A DNA stretch of 39,827 nucleotides from Paludibacter propionicigenes. GTDB lineage: Bacteria > Bacteroidota > Bacteroidia > Bacteroidales > JAFGXI01. Position 1 is the stretch's first letter; the number at the start of each line of letters is the position of its first letter. The DNA is taken from the NCBI GenBank assembly GCA_020721655.1, contig DYMG01000015.1, forward strand, positions 1 through 39,827, in the 5' to 3' direction. This document shows positions 1 through 9,000 of the stretch, piece by piece. The position numbers were made by a program, and so were the translations under genes. The notes beneath the pieces are model-generated. The model made no database searches. It was given only the letters and a program-made list of their open reading frames with translations, and was not told the DNA's origin.

Positions 1-1
1 G

Positions 2-88
2 TGCTCAATAACTTTGGCAAAAAATACGACATTATATTTTAGATACTACTTACATAATTCTACAAATGAAGAAAAAAATAGGTTTTAA
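2..88 (+). CDS. 3' tail of an unidentified gene cut by the window edge
   Basis: An open frame enters from the left edge and ends with TAA at 86-88. It encodes only about 28 residues, rich in Tyr, Asn and Glu, ending in NEEKNRF. The stop overlaps the ATG of the next small frame by one base (TAATG), a layout typical of translationally coupled genes. That is the main reason to think it is a real gene end. The downstream frame is a C39 peptidase fragment, so this may be the last gene before a peptide-export ABC transporter (inference). The tail itself is too short for me to recognise a family. Confidence 0.35.
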   Translation, partial: CSITLAKNTTLYFRYYLHNSTNEEKNRF

Positions 89-207
89 TGAAACGATTTC
101 AATCAGAACTCCAACCCGACGCTATTGATTGCGGTACTATGTTATTAAAAATGATAGCCAAATACTATGGCAAATTAAATAACTATTGTTCTTTTCCTTT
201 TACGTAA
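88..207 (+). pseudogene. Truncated N-terminus of a C39 peptidase-type bacteriocin-processing ABC transporter
   Basis: The 39-residue frame starts MKRFQSELQPDAIDCG and continues to KMIAKYYGK. That is the characteristic N-terminus of Bacteroidota C39 double-glycine leader peptidase/ABC exporters, with the catalytic Cys in the DCG motif at residue 15. Intact family members run to roughly 700 residues (peptidase, six-helix membrane domain, ATPase). Here similarity stops after YYGK (about base 174), and the frame then reads antisense through the last codons of the neighbouring MORN-repeat gene to a stop at 205-207. The rest of the peptidase (His/Asp catalytic residues), the membrane domain and the ATPase are absent. 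It is therefore a remnant left by a deletion or rearrangement, or an assembly join. The start overlaps the preceding stop by one base, so it probably belonged to a bacteriocin or peptide-export operon lying to the left. Confidence 0.65.
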
Positions 208-2642
208 TTTATTTCGTTTATTACTTTACCTGTTTCGTTATATTCTATCCATTTGCCATTTTTTTCGTCGTCGGCGTAGCTTCCTTTGCTACTTACTTGT
301 CCATTTTCGTAAAAATAGCTCCAAATTCCCGATTTGGCGTTTGCTTTGTAAACACCTTCCCCTGATTTTGTTCCATTTTCGTAAAACTCAGTCCATTTTG
401 CATTTCTAGCACCGTTTATGTAACTGCCTGAGCTTTCAATATTTCCGCTAGGGTAGTACGATTTCCAAATTCCGCTTTCTTTTCCATTTGCGTAGTTCCC
501 AGACATTTTTGGTTTTCCAGATTCGTCCCACATACTAAATTCGCCGCTTTCTTTTCCATTTGTGTATGTAACCAACGACTCTCTATTTCCATTTTCGTAG
601 TATTTAATGCTCATTCCGCTTAATTCGCTGGTTTCTGAGTACGATTCTTCGAGTTTTTTCTTGCCATTGTCGTAGTATGTAATGCACTTGCCCGATTCTT
701 TATCGTCTTTATAGTTTTTATCGTACATTATAATTCCGTTTTCGTGCCATGCACTCCATTTTCCGTTTTTGTAACCGTTTGTATATGAGCCCTCGGTTCT
801 TTTATTTCCGTTTTCCCACCAAGAATTCCACAAGCCTTCTTTTTTGCCTTTAATAAAGTTTCCTTCTATTTTTTTCAGTCCATCTTTGTAAAAAACAGTG
901 TATGCTCCTTCTTCTTCGCCTTTGTTGTAGTTGCTAACAATTTCTTTTTGTCCTGAATCATACCAAGTATAGTATTTTCCGTCTTTTTTATTTTCAACAA
1001 AAGTTCCTTCTAATTTTTTTTGTCCGTTTTCGTACCATTCGGCAAATTCGCCACTTTTTTGTCCTTTTTCGTAATTTTCAACCGATTGTTTTTGTCGGTT
1101 TTGGTACCACGATACTAATAATCCTTCTTTTTCGCCTTTTATGTATAGTCCTTTGTATTTAAGGTTTCCGTCTGGGTAATAAGAAATGTATTCTCCGTTT
1201 AGTATTCCGTCTTCCCAAGGTTCTTCGGCTTTAAGTTCGCCTGTTTCGTACCACCAAATCCACAATCCGTCTTGTTTGGTTCCTTTGTAAGAGCCTTCTA
1301 CTTTTATTGCTCCTTTATCGTATTTTTCGGTATAAGTTTTATATGAAATATCGCTTGTTTTTGTTCCTAAGTTATCGTATAAATTCCAAACGCCTTCTTT
1401 TCTGTCGTTTTTGTATATACCTTCCATTTGTATTTTGCCGTTTTCGTAGTAGTATGTTGCTTTTTCTTCAAGTTTTCCGTTTGTGCAGGTTCCTCTAAAA
1501 AGTTCTTTTCCGTTTGGATGCCATTCTACTACTGTTCCTACTTTTAAATTATTTTCGTAGGTTGTTTCGTTAAGTTTTTGGCCGTTTTCGTAGTATTTTG
1601 TCCATAATCCAGTTTTTTTGCCATTTTTGTATTCGCCTTTTGTTGAAATACTTCCATTTATATACCACCAAGTCCAAGAGCCATTTCTTTCGTTATTAAT
1701 TATGTCTCCTTCTTTTTCTTTTTCGCCATTTTCGTACCACCAAATCCATCGTCCATTGGGTGTGTTCATTGTGTAACTTTCCCTAAATTTTTCTTGACCA
1801 TTGTCGTACCACCATTTCCAAATTCCATCTTTTTTTCCATCAACAAAAGTGCTTTGTTGTTGTATTAAGCCGTTTGTAAAAAAGGTTTCTACTGTTTTAT
1901 ATTCTGTTTCTTTTACTACTGTGCCCGATAAGTTAAATTCTTTCCAAATGCCTTCTTTTTTGCCTTTTAAGTATGTTCCTTCTAATCTTTTTTTGCCGTT
2001 ATCGAACCATTCTGTCCATAATCCGTTTAATGTGTCGTTTTTGTATGTTTTTTGTATTGATTTGTTACCGTTTTCGTACCATTCTATTTCGGCATTTTGT
2101 TTTAATCCTTCGAAATAATTTTCTTGTTTTATTCTGTTTCCGTTTTCGTTAAAGTATTCCCAAAAATCGTGTTTTAGATTGTCTTTTAGTGTTCCTTCTA
2201 CCGATATGATTTTTGTTCCTGTAAAGAACTCGGTTTTAGTTTCATAAATTCTTTCTTTTGATGTTTTTCCAAGAATTTCGTATTCTGTCCATTTTCCTAT
2301 TTTTCTTCCGTTTTTATATGCTCCAGTTTCTTTTATTTGTCCATAAGGATAATAATATGTGCCTGTTCCTATTAGTTTTCCAACTTTGTATGTTCCTTCA
2401 AATATTTTTAGTCCGTCGTCGTCGTAATCTATCCATTTTTTTTCGCGTAAACCATCTTTAAAATAGCCTTCGTATTTTATTTTTTGGTTAGTATTGTATC
2501 CTTTACATTCGCCACTGTATGGTGTTCCTTCTCCATTTTTGTACGATTTGCCTACGCCTGTAGTTGTGAGGTCATCTAATGTAACTTGACCGAATAATAC
2601 ATACGAAAACAGAACTAAACTAATTATAAAAATTTTTCTCAT
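183..2642 (-). CDS. Large secreted MORN-2/YwqK-type repeat protein
   Basis: This 819-residue protein begins with a signal peptide (MRKIFIISLVLFSYVLFG, then Q). The rest is almost entirely a tandem array of about 23-residue units of the form WYENGQKKxEGxYKNGKKxGxW. These are the MORN_2 units found in proteins annotated as YwqK family antitoxin or MORN repeat proteins. About 30 or more units can be counted. Three irregular units carrying a YKT..E.F-type insertion sit near residues 130, 245 and 432, suggesting a higher-order duplication. MORN units form elongated beta-hairpin sheets, so a cell-envelope or surface scaffold is plausible; the antitoxin label is not supported by any neighbouring toxin. 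No CHU_C or Por sorting domain is visible at the C-terminus (NYVKGKEQ). A -7-like box lies 30 bases upstream. Function is unknown. Confidence 0.8.
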   Translation of the reverse strand: MRKIFIISLVLFSYVLFGQVTLDDLTTTGVGKSYKNGEGTPYSGECKGYNTNQKIKYEGYFKDGLREKKWIDYDDDGLKIFEGTYKVGKLIGTGTYYYPYGQIKETGAYKNGRKIGKWTEYEILGKTSKERIYETKTEFFTGTKIISVEGTLKDNLKHDFWEYFNENGNRIKQENYFEGLKQNAEIEWYENGNKSIQKTYKNDTLNGLWTEWFDNGKKRLEGTYLKGKKEGIWKEFNLSGTVVKETEYKTVETFFTNGLIQQQSTFVDGKKDGIWKWWYDNGQEKFRESYTMNTPNGRWIWWYENGEKEKEGDIINNERNGSWTWWYINGSISTKGEYKNGKKTGLWTKYYENGQKLNETTYENNLKVGTVVEWHPNGKELFRGTCTNGKLEEKATYYYENGKIQMEGIYKNDRKEGVWNLYDNLGTKTSDISYKTYTEKYDKGAIKVEGSYKGTKQDGLWIWWYETGELKAEEPWEDGILNGEYISYYPDGNLKYKGLYIKGEKEGLLVSWYQNRQKQSVENYEKGQKSGEFAEWYENGQKKLEGTFVENKKDGKYYTWYDSGQKEIVSNYNKGEEEGAYTVFYKDGLKKIEGNFIKGKKEGLWNSWWENGNKRTEGSYTNGYKNGKWSAWHENGIIMYDKNYKDDKESGKCITYYDNGKKKLEESYSETSELSGMSIKYYENGNRESLVTYTNGKESGEFSMWDESGKPKMSGNYANGKESGIWKSYYPSGNIESSGSYINGARNAKWTEFYENGTKSGEGVYKANAKSGIWSYFYENGQVSSKGSYADDEKNGKWIEYNETGKVINEINYVKGKEQ

Positions 2643-2671
2643 TTTTTTGGTTTATTGTATTTGTTAACGAG

Positions 2672-2679
2672 CAAATGTA
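2672..2679 (-). promoter_or_regulatory. Candidate -7 box upstream of the MORN-repeat gene
   Basis: Read on the minus strand this is TACATTTG, a match to the Bacteroidota -7 consensus TAnnTTTG, 29 bases before the ATG at 2642. No TTTG lies at the usual 20-base distance upstream, so support rests on the -7 match and its position alone. Confidence 0.4.
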
Positions 2680-2742
2680 ATTATTTTTTTGCTAAAGATT
2701 TAAAAAATGTTAGTATTTATTTATAAAAAAAATTGTTTTAAA

Positions 2743-4050
2743 TTAGTTCTGTTTTATTGATATTTTTCCGTTTGTTGCTAAAAGCATTGCTTCCGATTTT
2801 GTTAGGCATTCGTTGTATTCTTTTTCATTGTCTGATTTTATTGTAATTGCACTACCTACTTGAAACGATAAATATTTTTTTTGCGAATTGTATAAAAGGC
2901 TCCTAATCACTACATTAAAGTCGAAATTGTTGTTTGGCGAAAAATAGCCAACAGAGCCTGAATATAATCCACGTTTAGTTTTTTCTAATTCGTCAATAAT
3001 TTCCATTGCACTAATTTTTGGTGTGCCTGTCATACTTCCCATTGGGAATAAATTTTGGATAATGTCAACTGAATTTGTTTCAGGTTCTACTTCTGCCGAA
3101 ATTGTTGAAATAATTTGATGGACTTGTGGAAAACTATATATTCCGAAAAGTTCTTCCACTTTTACGCTTCCTTTTTTTGCAATTTTAGATAGGTCGTTTC
3201 TTACTAAATCTACAATCATTACATTTTCTGAAAGCTCTTTTTTGTTGGTTTTTAACGAGTTTAACAGTTCTAAATCGGTTAATTTATTTTTGTCGCGTTT
3301 AATGGTACCTTTTATTGGTTGTGAAATAATTTTATTGTCAATTTTTGTTGCGAAGCGTTCTGGACTGGCACACATTAAATAATTATTTTCAATTTTATAG
3401 TATGCTGAAAATGGTGTAGGTGATATTTTAGAAAGTTCTATGAAAATGTTATTTGGCTCTATATCAGTATTTTCCGAAAAATATTCTTGACATAAATTTG
3501 CTTCGTAAATATTACCTTTTTGAATATGTTCTTTAAATTTATTTACGGTTTCTAAATATTCGTTTTTCGAAAAAACAGGTTTAAATTGTATGTTACTTAC
3601 GGGTTTAAAATTGCTTTTTTTATTTATTATTTCGTTATAAATTTCATCTACATTACCTGTGTTTTCTGATTGTATTGTTAGTAAATTATTTGTTATTTTT
3701 AGTAATATTTGAGGTTCAAAGAAATGTAAACACGGAAATTGTAAGTTATCGTTATTTTTCGATTTTAGGTGTTTGTTTTCATTTTTTAAATCGTACGTAA
3801 AATATCCAAAAATATAGTTGTTTTTGTTATGTAGAAATTGTTTTAATTTTTCAAAAGAGTTTGTTGCTGAGTGTAATTTAATTTCAGATTTAATTCCAAA
3901 AGCTGCTATGTATTCGTGGTTTTTATATTTTGTATTTGTGTAATTGTTATTATCTAAAATTGCTAAAGAGTTAAATTTTTCCGACCATATTAGAATTTTG
4001 TCTTTAATATTTTTAATGTTTGTGATGTCGTATTTTTTTGAAGTTATCAT
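2743..4050 (-). CDS. pabB: Aminodeoxychorismate synthase component I (PabB)
   Basis: This 435-residue chorismate-binding enzyme converts chorismate plus ammonia to 4-amino-4-deoxychorismate for p-aminobenzoate and folate synthesis in the cytosol. The N-terminal 160 residues are divergent. The catalytic domain follows, with IYEANLCQEY (181-190), ASPERF (228-233), PIKGT (245-249), VDLVRNDL, FPMGSMTGTPK and GLYSGSVGYFS. The Lys in PIKGT (K247) is the signature of PabB and of the covalent PabB mechanism; anthranilate synthase TrpE has Ala there. No glutaminase (PabA) or lyase (PabC) gene is next to it. ATG is the only sensible start, because the next Met lies inside the catalytic domain. A full promoter ends only four bases before that ATG, suggesting a leaderless mRNA. 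Confidence 0.92.
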   Translation of the reverse strand: MITSKKYDITNIKNIKDKILIWSEKFNSLAILDNNNYTNTKYKNHEYIAAFGIKSEIKLHSATNSFEKLKQFLHNKNNYIFGYFTYDLKNENKHLKSKNNDNLQFPCLHFFEPQILLKITNNLLTIQSENTGNVDEIYNEIINKKSNFKPVSNIQFKPVFSKNEYLETVNKFKEHIQKGNIYEANLCQEYFSENTDIEPNNIFIELSKISPTPFSAYYKIENNYLMCASPERFATKIDNKIISQPIKGTIKRDKNKLTDLELLNSLKTNKKELSENVMIVDLVRNDLSKIAKKGSVKVEELFGIYSFPQVHQIISTISAEVEPETNSVDIIQNLFPMGSMTGTPKISAMEIIDELEKTKRGLYSGSVGYFSPNNNFDFNVVIRSLLYNSQKKYLSFQVGSAITIKSDNEKEYNECLTKSEAMLLATNGKISIKQN

Positions 4051-4054
4051 TAAG

Positions 4055-4086
4055 CAAAATTAGAATTTATAACCGTATTAAGCAAA
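4055..4086 (-). promoter_or_regulatory. pabB promoter (TTTG-N20-TAATTTTG), likely leaderless
   Basis: On the minus strand TTTG (4086-4083) is followed by exactly 20 bases and TAATTTTG (4062-4055), matching the Bacteroidota sigma-ABfr consensus. Only four bases separate the -7 box from the pabB ATG at 4050, so the transcript would start at or next to the initiation codon. The -33 box lies in the T-tract of the tpx terminator. Confidence 0.7.
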
Positions 4087-4110
4087 AAAGCCACCAAAAA
4101 TTTGGTGGCT
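4084..4110 (-). terminator. tpx rho-independent terminator
   Basis: A perfect 10-bp stem (AGCCACCAAA / TTTGGTGGCT, loop of two bases) at 4089-4110 is followed on the minus strand by TTTTTTG. It lies 25 bases past the tpx stop and would end the ahpC-tpx transcript. Its T-tract doubles as the -33 element of pabB. Confidence 0.85.
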
Positions 4111-4134
4111 AACTACTAACTAACACTAAACTAA

Positions 4135-4632
4135 TTATTTTAATGAATCGAGAACTTCTTGGTAATTTGGTTCATCAACTATTTCGGGAACTTGTTGTTT
4201 GTATTTAACTTTTCCGTTTTCATCTAAAATTATAACTACTCTTGAGCATAGACCGGCTAAAGGTCCGTCAACTATTTCTAATCCGTAATCTTTGCTAAAA
4301 GTTGTTCTAAAATCTGATAAAGTTTCTACATTTTCTAAACCTTCTGCACCGCAAAAACGAGCTTGTGCAAATGGTAAATCTTTAGAAATACATAAAACTT
4401 TTGTGTTTTCCATTTTCGATGCTTCGGCATTAAAACGACGTACCGATGCTGCACAAGTTGCTGTATCTAAACTTGGGAAAATGTTTAAAACAACTTTTTG
4501 TCCTTTGTAATCGGCTAATGTTTTTACCGATAAGTTGTTGGCTACTAAGTTAAAATCTGTTGCTTTGCAACCAAGTTTTGGTAGGTTTCCAGATGTATTT
4601 ATTGGATTTCCTTTTAATGTTATTTTTGACAT
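4135..4632 (-). CDS. tpx: Thiol peroxidase Tpx (atypical 2-Cys peroxiredoxin)
   Basis: The 165-residue protein has the full length and order of the Tpx family, which reduces alkyl and lipid hydroperoxides using thioredoxin. The peroxidatic Cys is C60 in SLDTATCAASVRRF and the resolving Cys is C94 in ARFCGAEGL, the Tpx-specific pair that forms an intramolecular disulfide. It lacks a signal peptide, so it is cytosolic. It starts 12 bases after the end of the upstream peroxiredoxin gene on the same strand, and a strong terminator follows. The two genes therefore form a two-gene peroxide-defence operon transcribed from the promoter at 5323-5354. No OxyR or PerR gene is adjacent. Confidence 0.95.
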   Translation of the reverse strand: MSKITLKGNPINTSGNLPKLGCKATDFNLVANNLSVKTLADYKGQKVVLNIFPSLDTATCAASVRRFNAEASKMENTKVLCISKDLPFAQARFCGAEGLENVETLSDFRTTFSKDYGLEIVDGPLAGLCSRVVIILDENGKVKYKQQVPEIVDEPNYQEVLDSLK

Positions 4633-4644
4633 GTTTTTATAAAT

Positions 4645-5277
4645 TTATTTATTACTTAAATATTTTGCAATGCCTTCGAAACTTGCTTCTAAAGCTTTTT
4701 CTCCTGTTTTCCAATCGGCAGGACATACTTCGCCGTTTTTTTCGAAAAATTGTAATGCATCAACCATTCTAATTGTTTCGTTAATGCTTCTGCCGAGAGG
4801 CATATCGTTTACAACTTGATGGCGTACAATTCCATTTTTATCTATTAAAAATAAGCCTCTATAGGCTTGAGGTGTTCCATTAAATTCGGCTTCGCCTTCT
4901 TCGTTAAAGTCGTTTTCTCCGGCTAAAACACCAAAATTATCGGCTATAACCATTGATGGGTCTGCAACTAATGGATATTTAACTCCTTTAATTCCTCCGT
5001 CGTTTTGCTCGGTTTGTAACCATTTCCAGTGCGAAAATTGGCTGTCGGTTGAACAACCAACTACTGCAACATTTCGTTTTTCAAACTCTTCAATTTTTTC
5101 TTGAAATGCAATTATTTCTGTTGGACAAACAAATGTAAAATCGGCAGGATAGAAATAAAAAACTACATGTTTTTTTCCTATGTACTGCTCTAATGAGAAA
5201 TTTTCTGCAATTTCTCCACCGTTTATTACGGCTGTAGCCTTAAATTTTGGGGCTTTTCTTCCTACTAATACGCTCAT
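4645..5277 (-). CDS. ahpC: Typical 2-Cys peroxiredoxin (AhpC/Prx1 family)
   Basis: The 210-residue protein reduces hydrogen peroxide, alkyl hydroperoxides and possibly peroxynitrite. The peroxidatic Cys is C51 in FTFVCPTE, with the supporting Pro/Thr, and the resolving Cys is C185 in EVCPADW. Length and motifs match the Prx1/AhpC subfamily closer to eukaryotic and cyanobacterial Prx than to enterobacterial AhpC. A GG(I/V)KG-type loop is present (GGIKG, 94-98). No AhpF gene follows, so electrons would come from thioredoxin (inference). It is first in an operon with tpx and is preceded by one of the clearest promoters in the window. Confidence 0.93.
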   Translation of the reverse strand: MSVLVGRKAPKFKATAVINGGEIAENFSLEQYIGKKHVVFYFYPADFTFVCPTEIIAFQEKIEEFEKRNVAVVGCSTDSQFSHWKWLQTEQNDGGIKGVKYPLVADPSMVIADNFGVLAGENDFNEEGEAEFNGTPQAYRGLFLIDKNGIVRHQVVNDMPLGRSINETIRMVDALQFFEKNGEVCPADWKTGEKALEASFEGIAKYLSNK

Positions 5278-5322
5278 TTTAATTATATTTTAGTGTTAAT
5301 AAAATTGTTTATAATTACATTG

Positions 5323-5354
5323 CAAATATATGTTATTTAGACTAAATAAACAAA
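5323..5354 (-). promoter_or_regulatory. ahpC-tpx promoter (TTTG-N20-TATATTTG)
   Basis: On the minus strand TTTG at 5354-5351, a 20-base spacer and TATATTTG at 5330-5323 fit the Bacteroidota promoter consensus exactly. It lies 45 bases upstream of the ahpC ATG at 5277, leaving a 5' leader of roughly 35-40 bases. Confidence 0.75.
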
Positions 5355-5437
5355 AGGGATTTTGTGTTATTTTTAAAAATTAAGTTTTGTTAACATATTT
5401 GATTAATTTAGCAAAAAAAAATGATTGTAAAAATATA

Positions 5438-5998
5438 ATGAAAACGGTATCGAAAGTAATATTAGGAATAGATCCGGGTACTGTAATAATGGGGTATGGT
5501 GTAATAGAAATTGTTGAGAAAAAGCCTTACGCAGTAGTTATAGGCGATGTTAAAATGGCAAAATTATCAGACCATTATGTAAAATTAAAGCATATTTTTG
5601 ATAGGGTTACAAAGTTAATAGATGAGTATCATCCAGATGAATTGGCAATAGAATCGCCATTTATGGGAAAAAATGCACAGGTTGCAATAAAATTGGGCAG
5701 AGCACAAGGAGCTGCTATAGCCGCTGCATTACAAAGGAGTATTCCAATTTTTGAGTATGCTCCACGAAAGATTAAAATGTCGATAACAGGTACAGGAACT
5801 GCAAGTAAGGAGCAGGTAGCGGGTTTGCTTCAAAATATTTTAAAATTGAAAGAATTGCCTGTAAATTTAGATGCAACCGATGGCTTGGCGGTGGCACTAT
5901 GTCATTATTATCAAACTATAAATGGTGTTGTTTTTAGTTCTGGAGCTAAAAATTGGGAAGATTTTATTAAGAAAAACCCGAGTAGAGTTAAAAAATAA
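5438..5998 (+). CDS. ruvC: Crossover junction endodeoxyribonuclease RuvC
   Basis: This Holliday-junction resolvase acts with RuvAB at the end of homologous recombination and repair. The acidic catalytic residues are visible: D12 in GIDPG, E72 in AIESPF, and D145/D148 in DATDGLAVALCHYY. The frame is open further upstream to a TTG at 5387, but the ATG at 5438 is preferred because it gives MKTVSKVILGIDPG, the normal RuvC N-terminus, and 186 residues, the usual length. It is divergent from ahpC and converges on sprA with only four bases between the two stop codons. ruvA lies on the far side of sprA, on the other strand; ruvB is not in the window. Confidence 0.93.
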   Translation: MKTVSKVILGIDPGTVIMGYGVIEIVEKKPYAVVIGDVKMAKLSDHYVKLKHIFDRVTKLIDEYHPDELAIESPFMGKNAQVAIKLGRAQGAAIAAALQRSIPIFEYAPRKIKMSITGTGTASKEQVAGLLQNILKLKELPVNLDATDGLAVALCHYYQTINGVVFSSGAKNWEDFIKKNPSRVKK

Positions 5999-6002
5999 TT
6001 TT

Positions 6003-9000
6003 TTAAGATAGTGTAAATTTTAAACTTAAACCGAAGTTGGTGTTTTTTGTTAGTAATGAGTTAGAAACTTTTGGTGTGGTTACCATTCTGTCAAAGAAGA
6101 ATCTAATGTTTAGTCGTTGTCCTAATTTGTAATCGGCAGAAAGTTTTATTGTTAGTATTCCCGTTCCAGATGTAATTTGGTTGTAGTCTTCCTCAAGTTT
6201 TCTGATGATAGTGAAATTATCGCGTATAGAAAAATCTCCGCGTAAGTCTAAGTCGCTTTCTAAGTCGTTTTGTCCTATTTTAAATTTAACTTTTGGAATT
6301 CGGTATCCTAAACCTACAATATACTCGTTTCCTTTAACTTCGGTTAGTTGGTTGTTAGAAAAGCTATAAGTTAAGTTTCTGTTCTTTTTTAATTCTATTC
6401 TTGTAGAAAAACTGTTTTTCCAAGTCATATCAATATCAATAAGAGGACTAAAAGCTTCGGAAATGCTAATTGCACCTATTTCGTATTCTGGTACAAAGTT
6501 ATAGTTGTTAAGTTCATCTCTAATTTCTGAGTATCCGTCATTTCCGGGGATTACAACGAAACGAGTATCTGAAGTAAACGAATTTATGTTGTAAGATGAT
6601 GTGTACGAATGGTTTACCATAACTTTTTTGAAGTAGTTTTTAATAAAGTTTAGGTTATTTAATCCATCATAAGATATTCTCCAATTTGGTCGCATTTGCC
6701 AAATAGTTGGTATTTTGCTTAACATAGATGTTGATGTTTTTGTTCCAGAGTATGCTGCTATAAATGCTGGCATAATTACATCTTGCGAGAGATTTCCGTA
6801 TCCATCGGGGAATCCGAGCGAGTCTCTGTTTATATCGGGGTTATATCCGTTTATGCCTCTTCGTTGTTCGGCAAGTTGGTTAGCTATTTCAATTCTGTTT
6901 GATTTAAAATCTTCGAATGCTTTTGAGTAGTGGTTGTTTTCGTCTGTTCCGCCTGATTGGAAAGCGGTGTTCCAAGTATTGAATGTCATTGAAAAATCGC
7001 CTGTAATTATTTTATTGTTGTATTCGTAGTTGTTTCCTACTTTGTTTATGTAGCTGTCGGCGTTTTGGTTGTATGTGTGTTTTGCAGTAAGGTCAATTTT
7101 TAATCCGTTTATTGGTTCAATTGTGCTTCTAATGCTTAGAGTTTTGCTCGATGTCATTATATATGGTTTGTTTAGCAATGTATTGTTATCGGTAAACCAC
7201 CCGTTGTAACCGGCATTTGTGCCAAAATTTTCGTTTTGTTCTCCAAAAAGGAAGTCAAATCCGGGAGCACTTAAATCGGGACTTGCACCTAAAATGCTTG
7301 TTTTAGGGGTGTATCCGGGTAAAATAGTTCCTTCGTTTAGTTGGTAGTTTACCGATACATTTTGTACTCCAAGTATTATATTAACTGTGTTTTCTGCTAT
7401 TAATTTAATAATACCGTCGTTAATTTCTCTATCTCCTTCAACGTTTATTTTCGTTTTTTCAATTGTTGTATCGGCTTCAAATGTTATTTTTGTGTCCGAA
7501 ATAATTATTGTTTTTCCTTTTACTTCTTTTCCGTTTTGGTCGGTAACTTTAAGTACTACGTTTACTGTTTTTAAATTGTGTTTTATTGATTTAGCTTCGC
7601 CTTTTTTAAAGCTCATTAGTATTTCTGGTTCTTTTTTATCTGGAAAGAAAACTTTTTCTTTTTCAATGTTTCGTTTGTTTTCGCGTCCTTTTTTTCTGTA
7701 TTTTTTATTGATGTATTTAAAATAAGGAACTTTGTTGTAAAGGTTTGTAAGGTTTGCATTTGTGCTACCATTTAAGCTTCTTGAGTTTTTTATGTTGTTT
7801 CCAATAGTTGATTCGGTATTTATTTTATTGGTTAGTTTATCTCTAAGAAGCGGACCTGCCAGCCAATCGAAAGTTGCGTTGTATTGTGCACTAGATGAAA
7901 GCCAGTCGAAGATTGGAATTTTATTTATAGGAATAGTGTAGTTTATGTTTAAGTTGTGGTTGTAGTGTGTGTTTCTACCATAGTTGTTAATGTTTTGCAT
8001 AACTGAGTCTTTCCAAAGTTCATAAGATGGGTCGTTTTTGTTAACAATACCTTCGGGTTCGTCAATTCTGGCATTATTTGTTGCGGTAAAGTCTAATTTT
8101 AAATTTTTAGTAAAATCCCATTTTAAGTCGTAATTTCTGTTCCACATAAAGTCTTTGTTGTAAGTAGCATCAATTTTAAAATCGGTGCCTTTATTTATGT
8201 TTCTTAGTTTACGTTCGTTGTAAAGTCTGTTTACATCGGTAAGAAATGAAAATTGTTTAGGAAGTAAGTAGAAATTGAAGTCGCGTACAAGGCTTAGGTT
8301 TTTGTTTTTAAGTATTTTTATATTTTTAAAAGGTGTGTAGTTTTTTGGGGCTGCACTATAATTATAAGTAAAAGCACCTCTATATTTTTTTTCGTTATTG
8401 TATTCTTCGGTTATGTTTCTGTGTTCAAGAATGCTGTATGAGTATGTAACGCCAAAGTTGGCTAAGTCGTAAGGCATTGGTTTTGTGCTTCGTTTGTTTA
8501 TTTTTACGTTTGTAAAGTTTAAACTTTTGCGTTTTGTATAGTCTTGTGCTATTTTAATTCTTTCAGTTTTTTCTTCGGCTGTTAGTGCGTCAGATTCTTT
8601 CATTGTTTCGAATGTAATGTCTGGGTCTATTGGGTCGTACTGTGGGTTTATAAATTGTTCGGAGTACCCAATATACATTGGTACAGATATTTGTGCTTTT
8701 TTGCCAAAAAAGTTTCCTAGTTGAAGATTTGTAGATAAATCGTATTGATAAAGGTCTTCTTTGCTTCTTTCGTCAACTCGTTTTTCAATGCTACCAAATC
8801 CTGAGGTGCTTGTTAATCCTGCAATAGATACAGAGCCAAAGTCGGCGAGTTGTATTTGCATTCTTGCTTGAGCAGCCCAGCCACCTTTTTCGTCGAAATC
8901 TTCGAGTCTAAGTTCGTTAAACCAAACTATTCCCGATTTAGAGAATCCATCGTCGGCTAAATAGTTTTTGCTTTTGCTTCGGTTTCTAATACCGAGCATT

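Noticed and set aside
183-2642. Repetitive sequence suggesting a CRISPR array or DNA satellite
   Set aside because: The repetition is an in-frame protein repeat of about 69 bases with variable DNA, not identical repeats separated by unique spacers.
5394-5401. CATATTTG as a ruvC -7 box
   Set aside because: One mismatch to TAnnTTTG and no TTTG at the right distance; too weak to report.
5387-5437. TTG-initiated N-terminal extension of ruvC
   Set aside because: The extra 17 residues are absent from RuvC proteins, and the ATG at 5438 gives the normal N-terminus.
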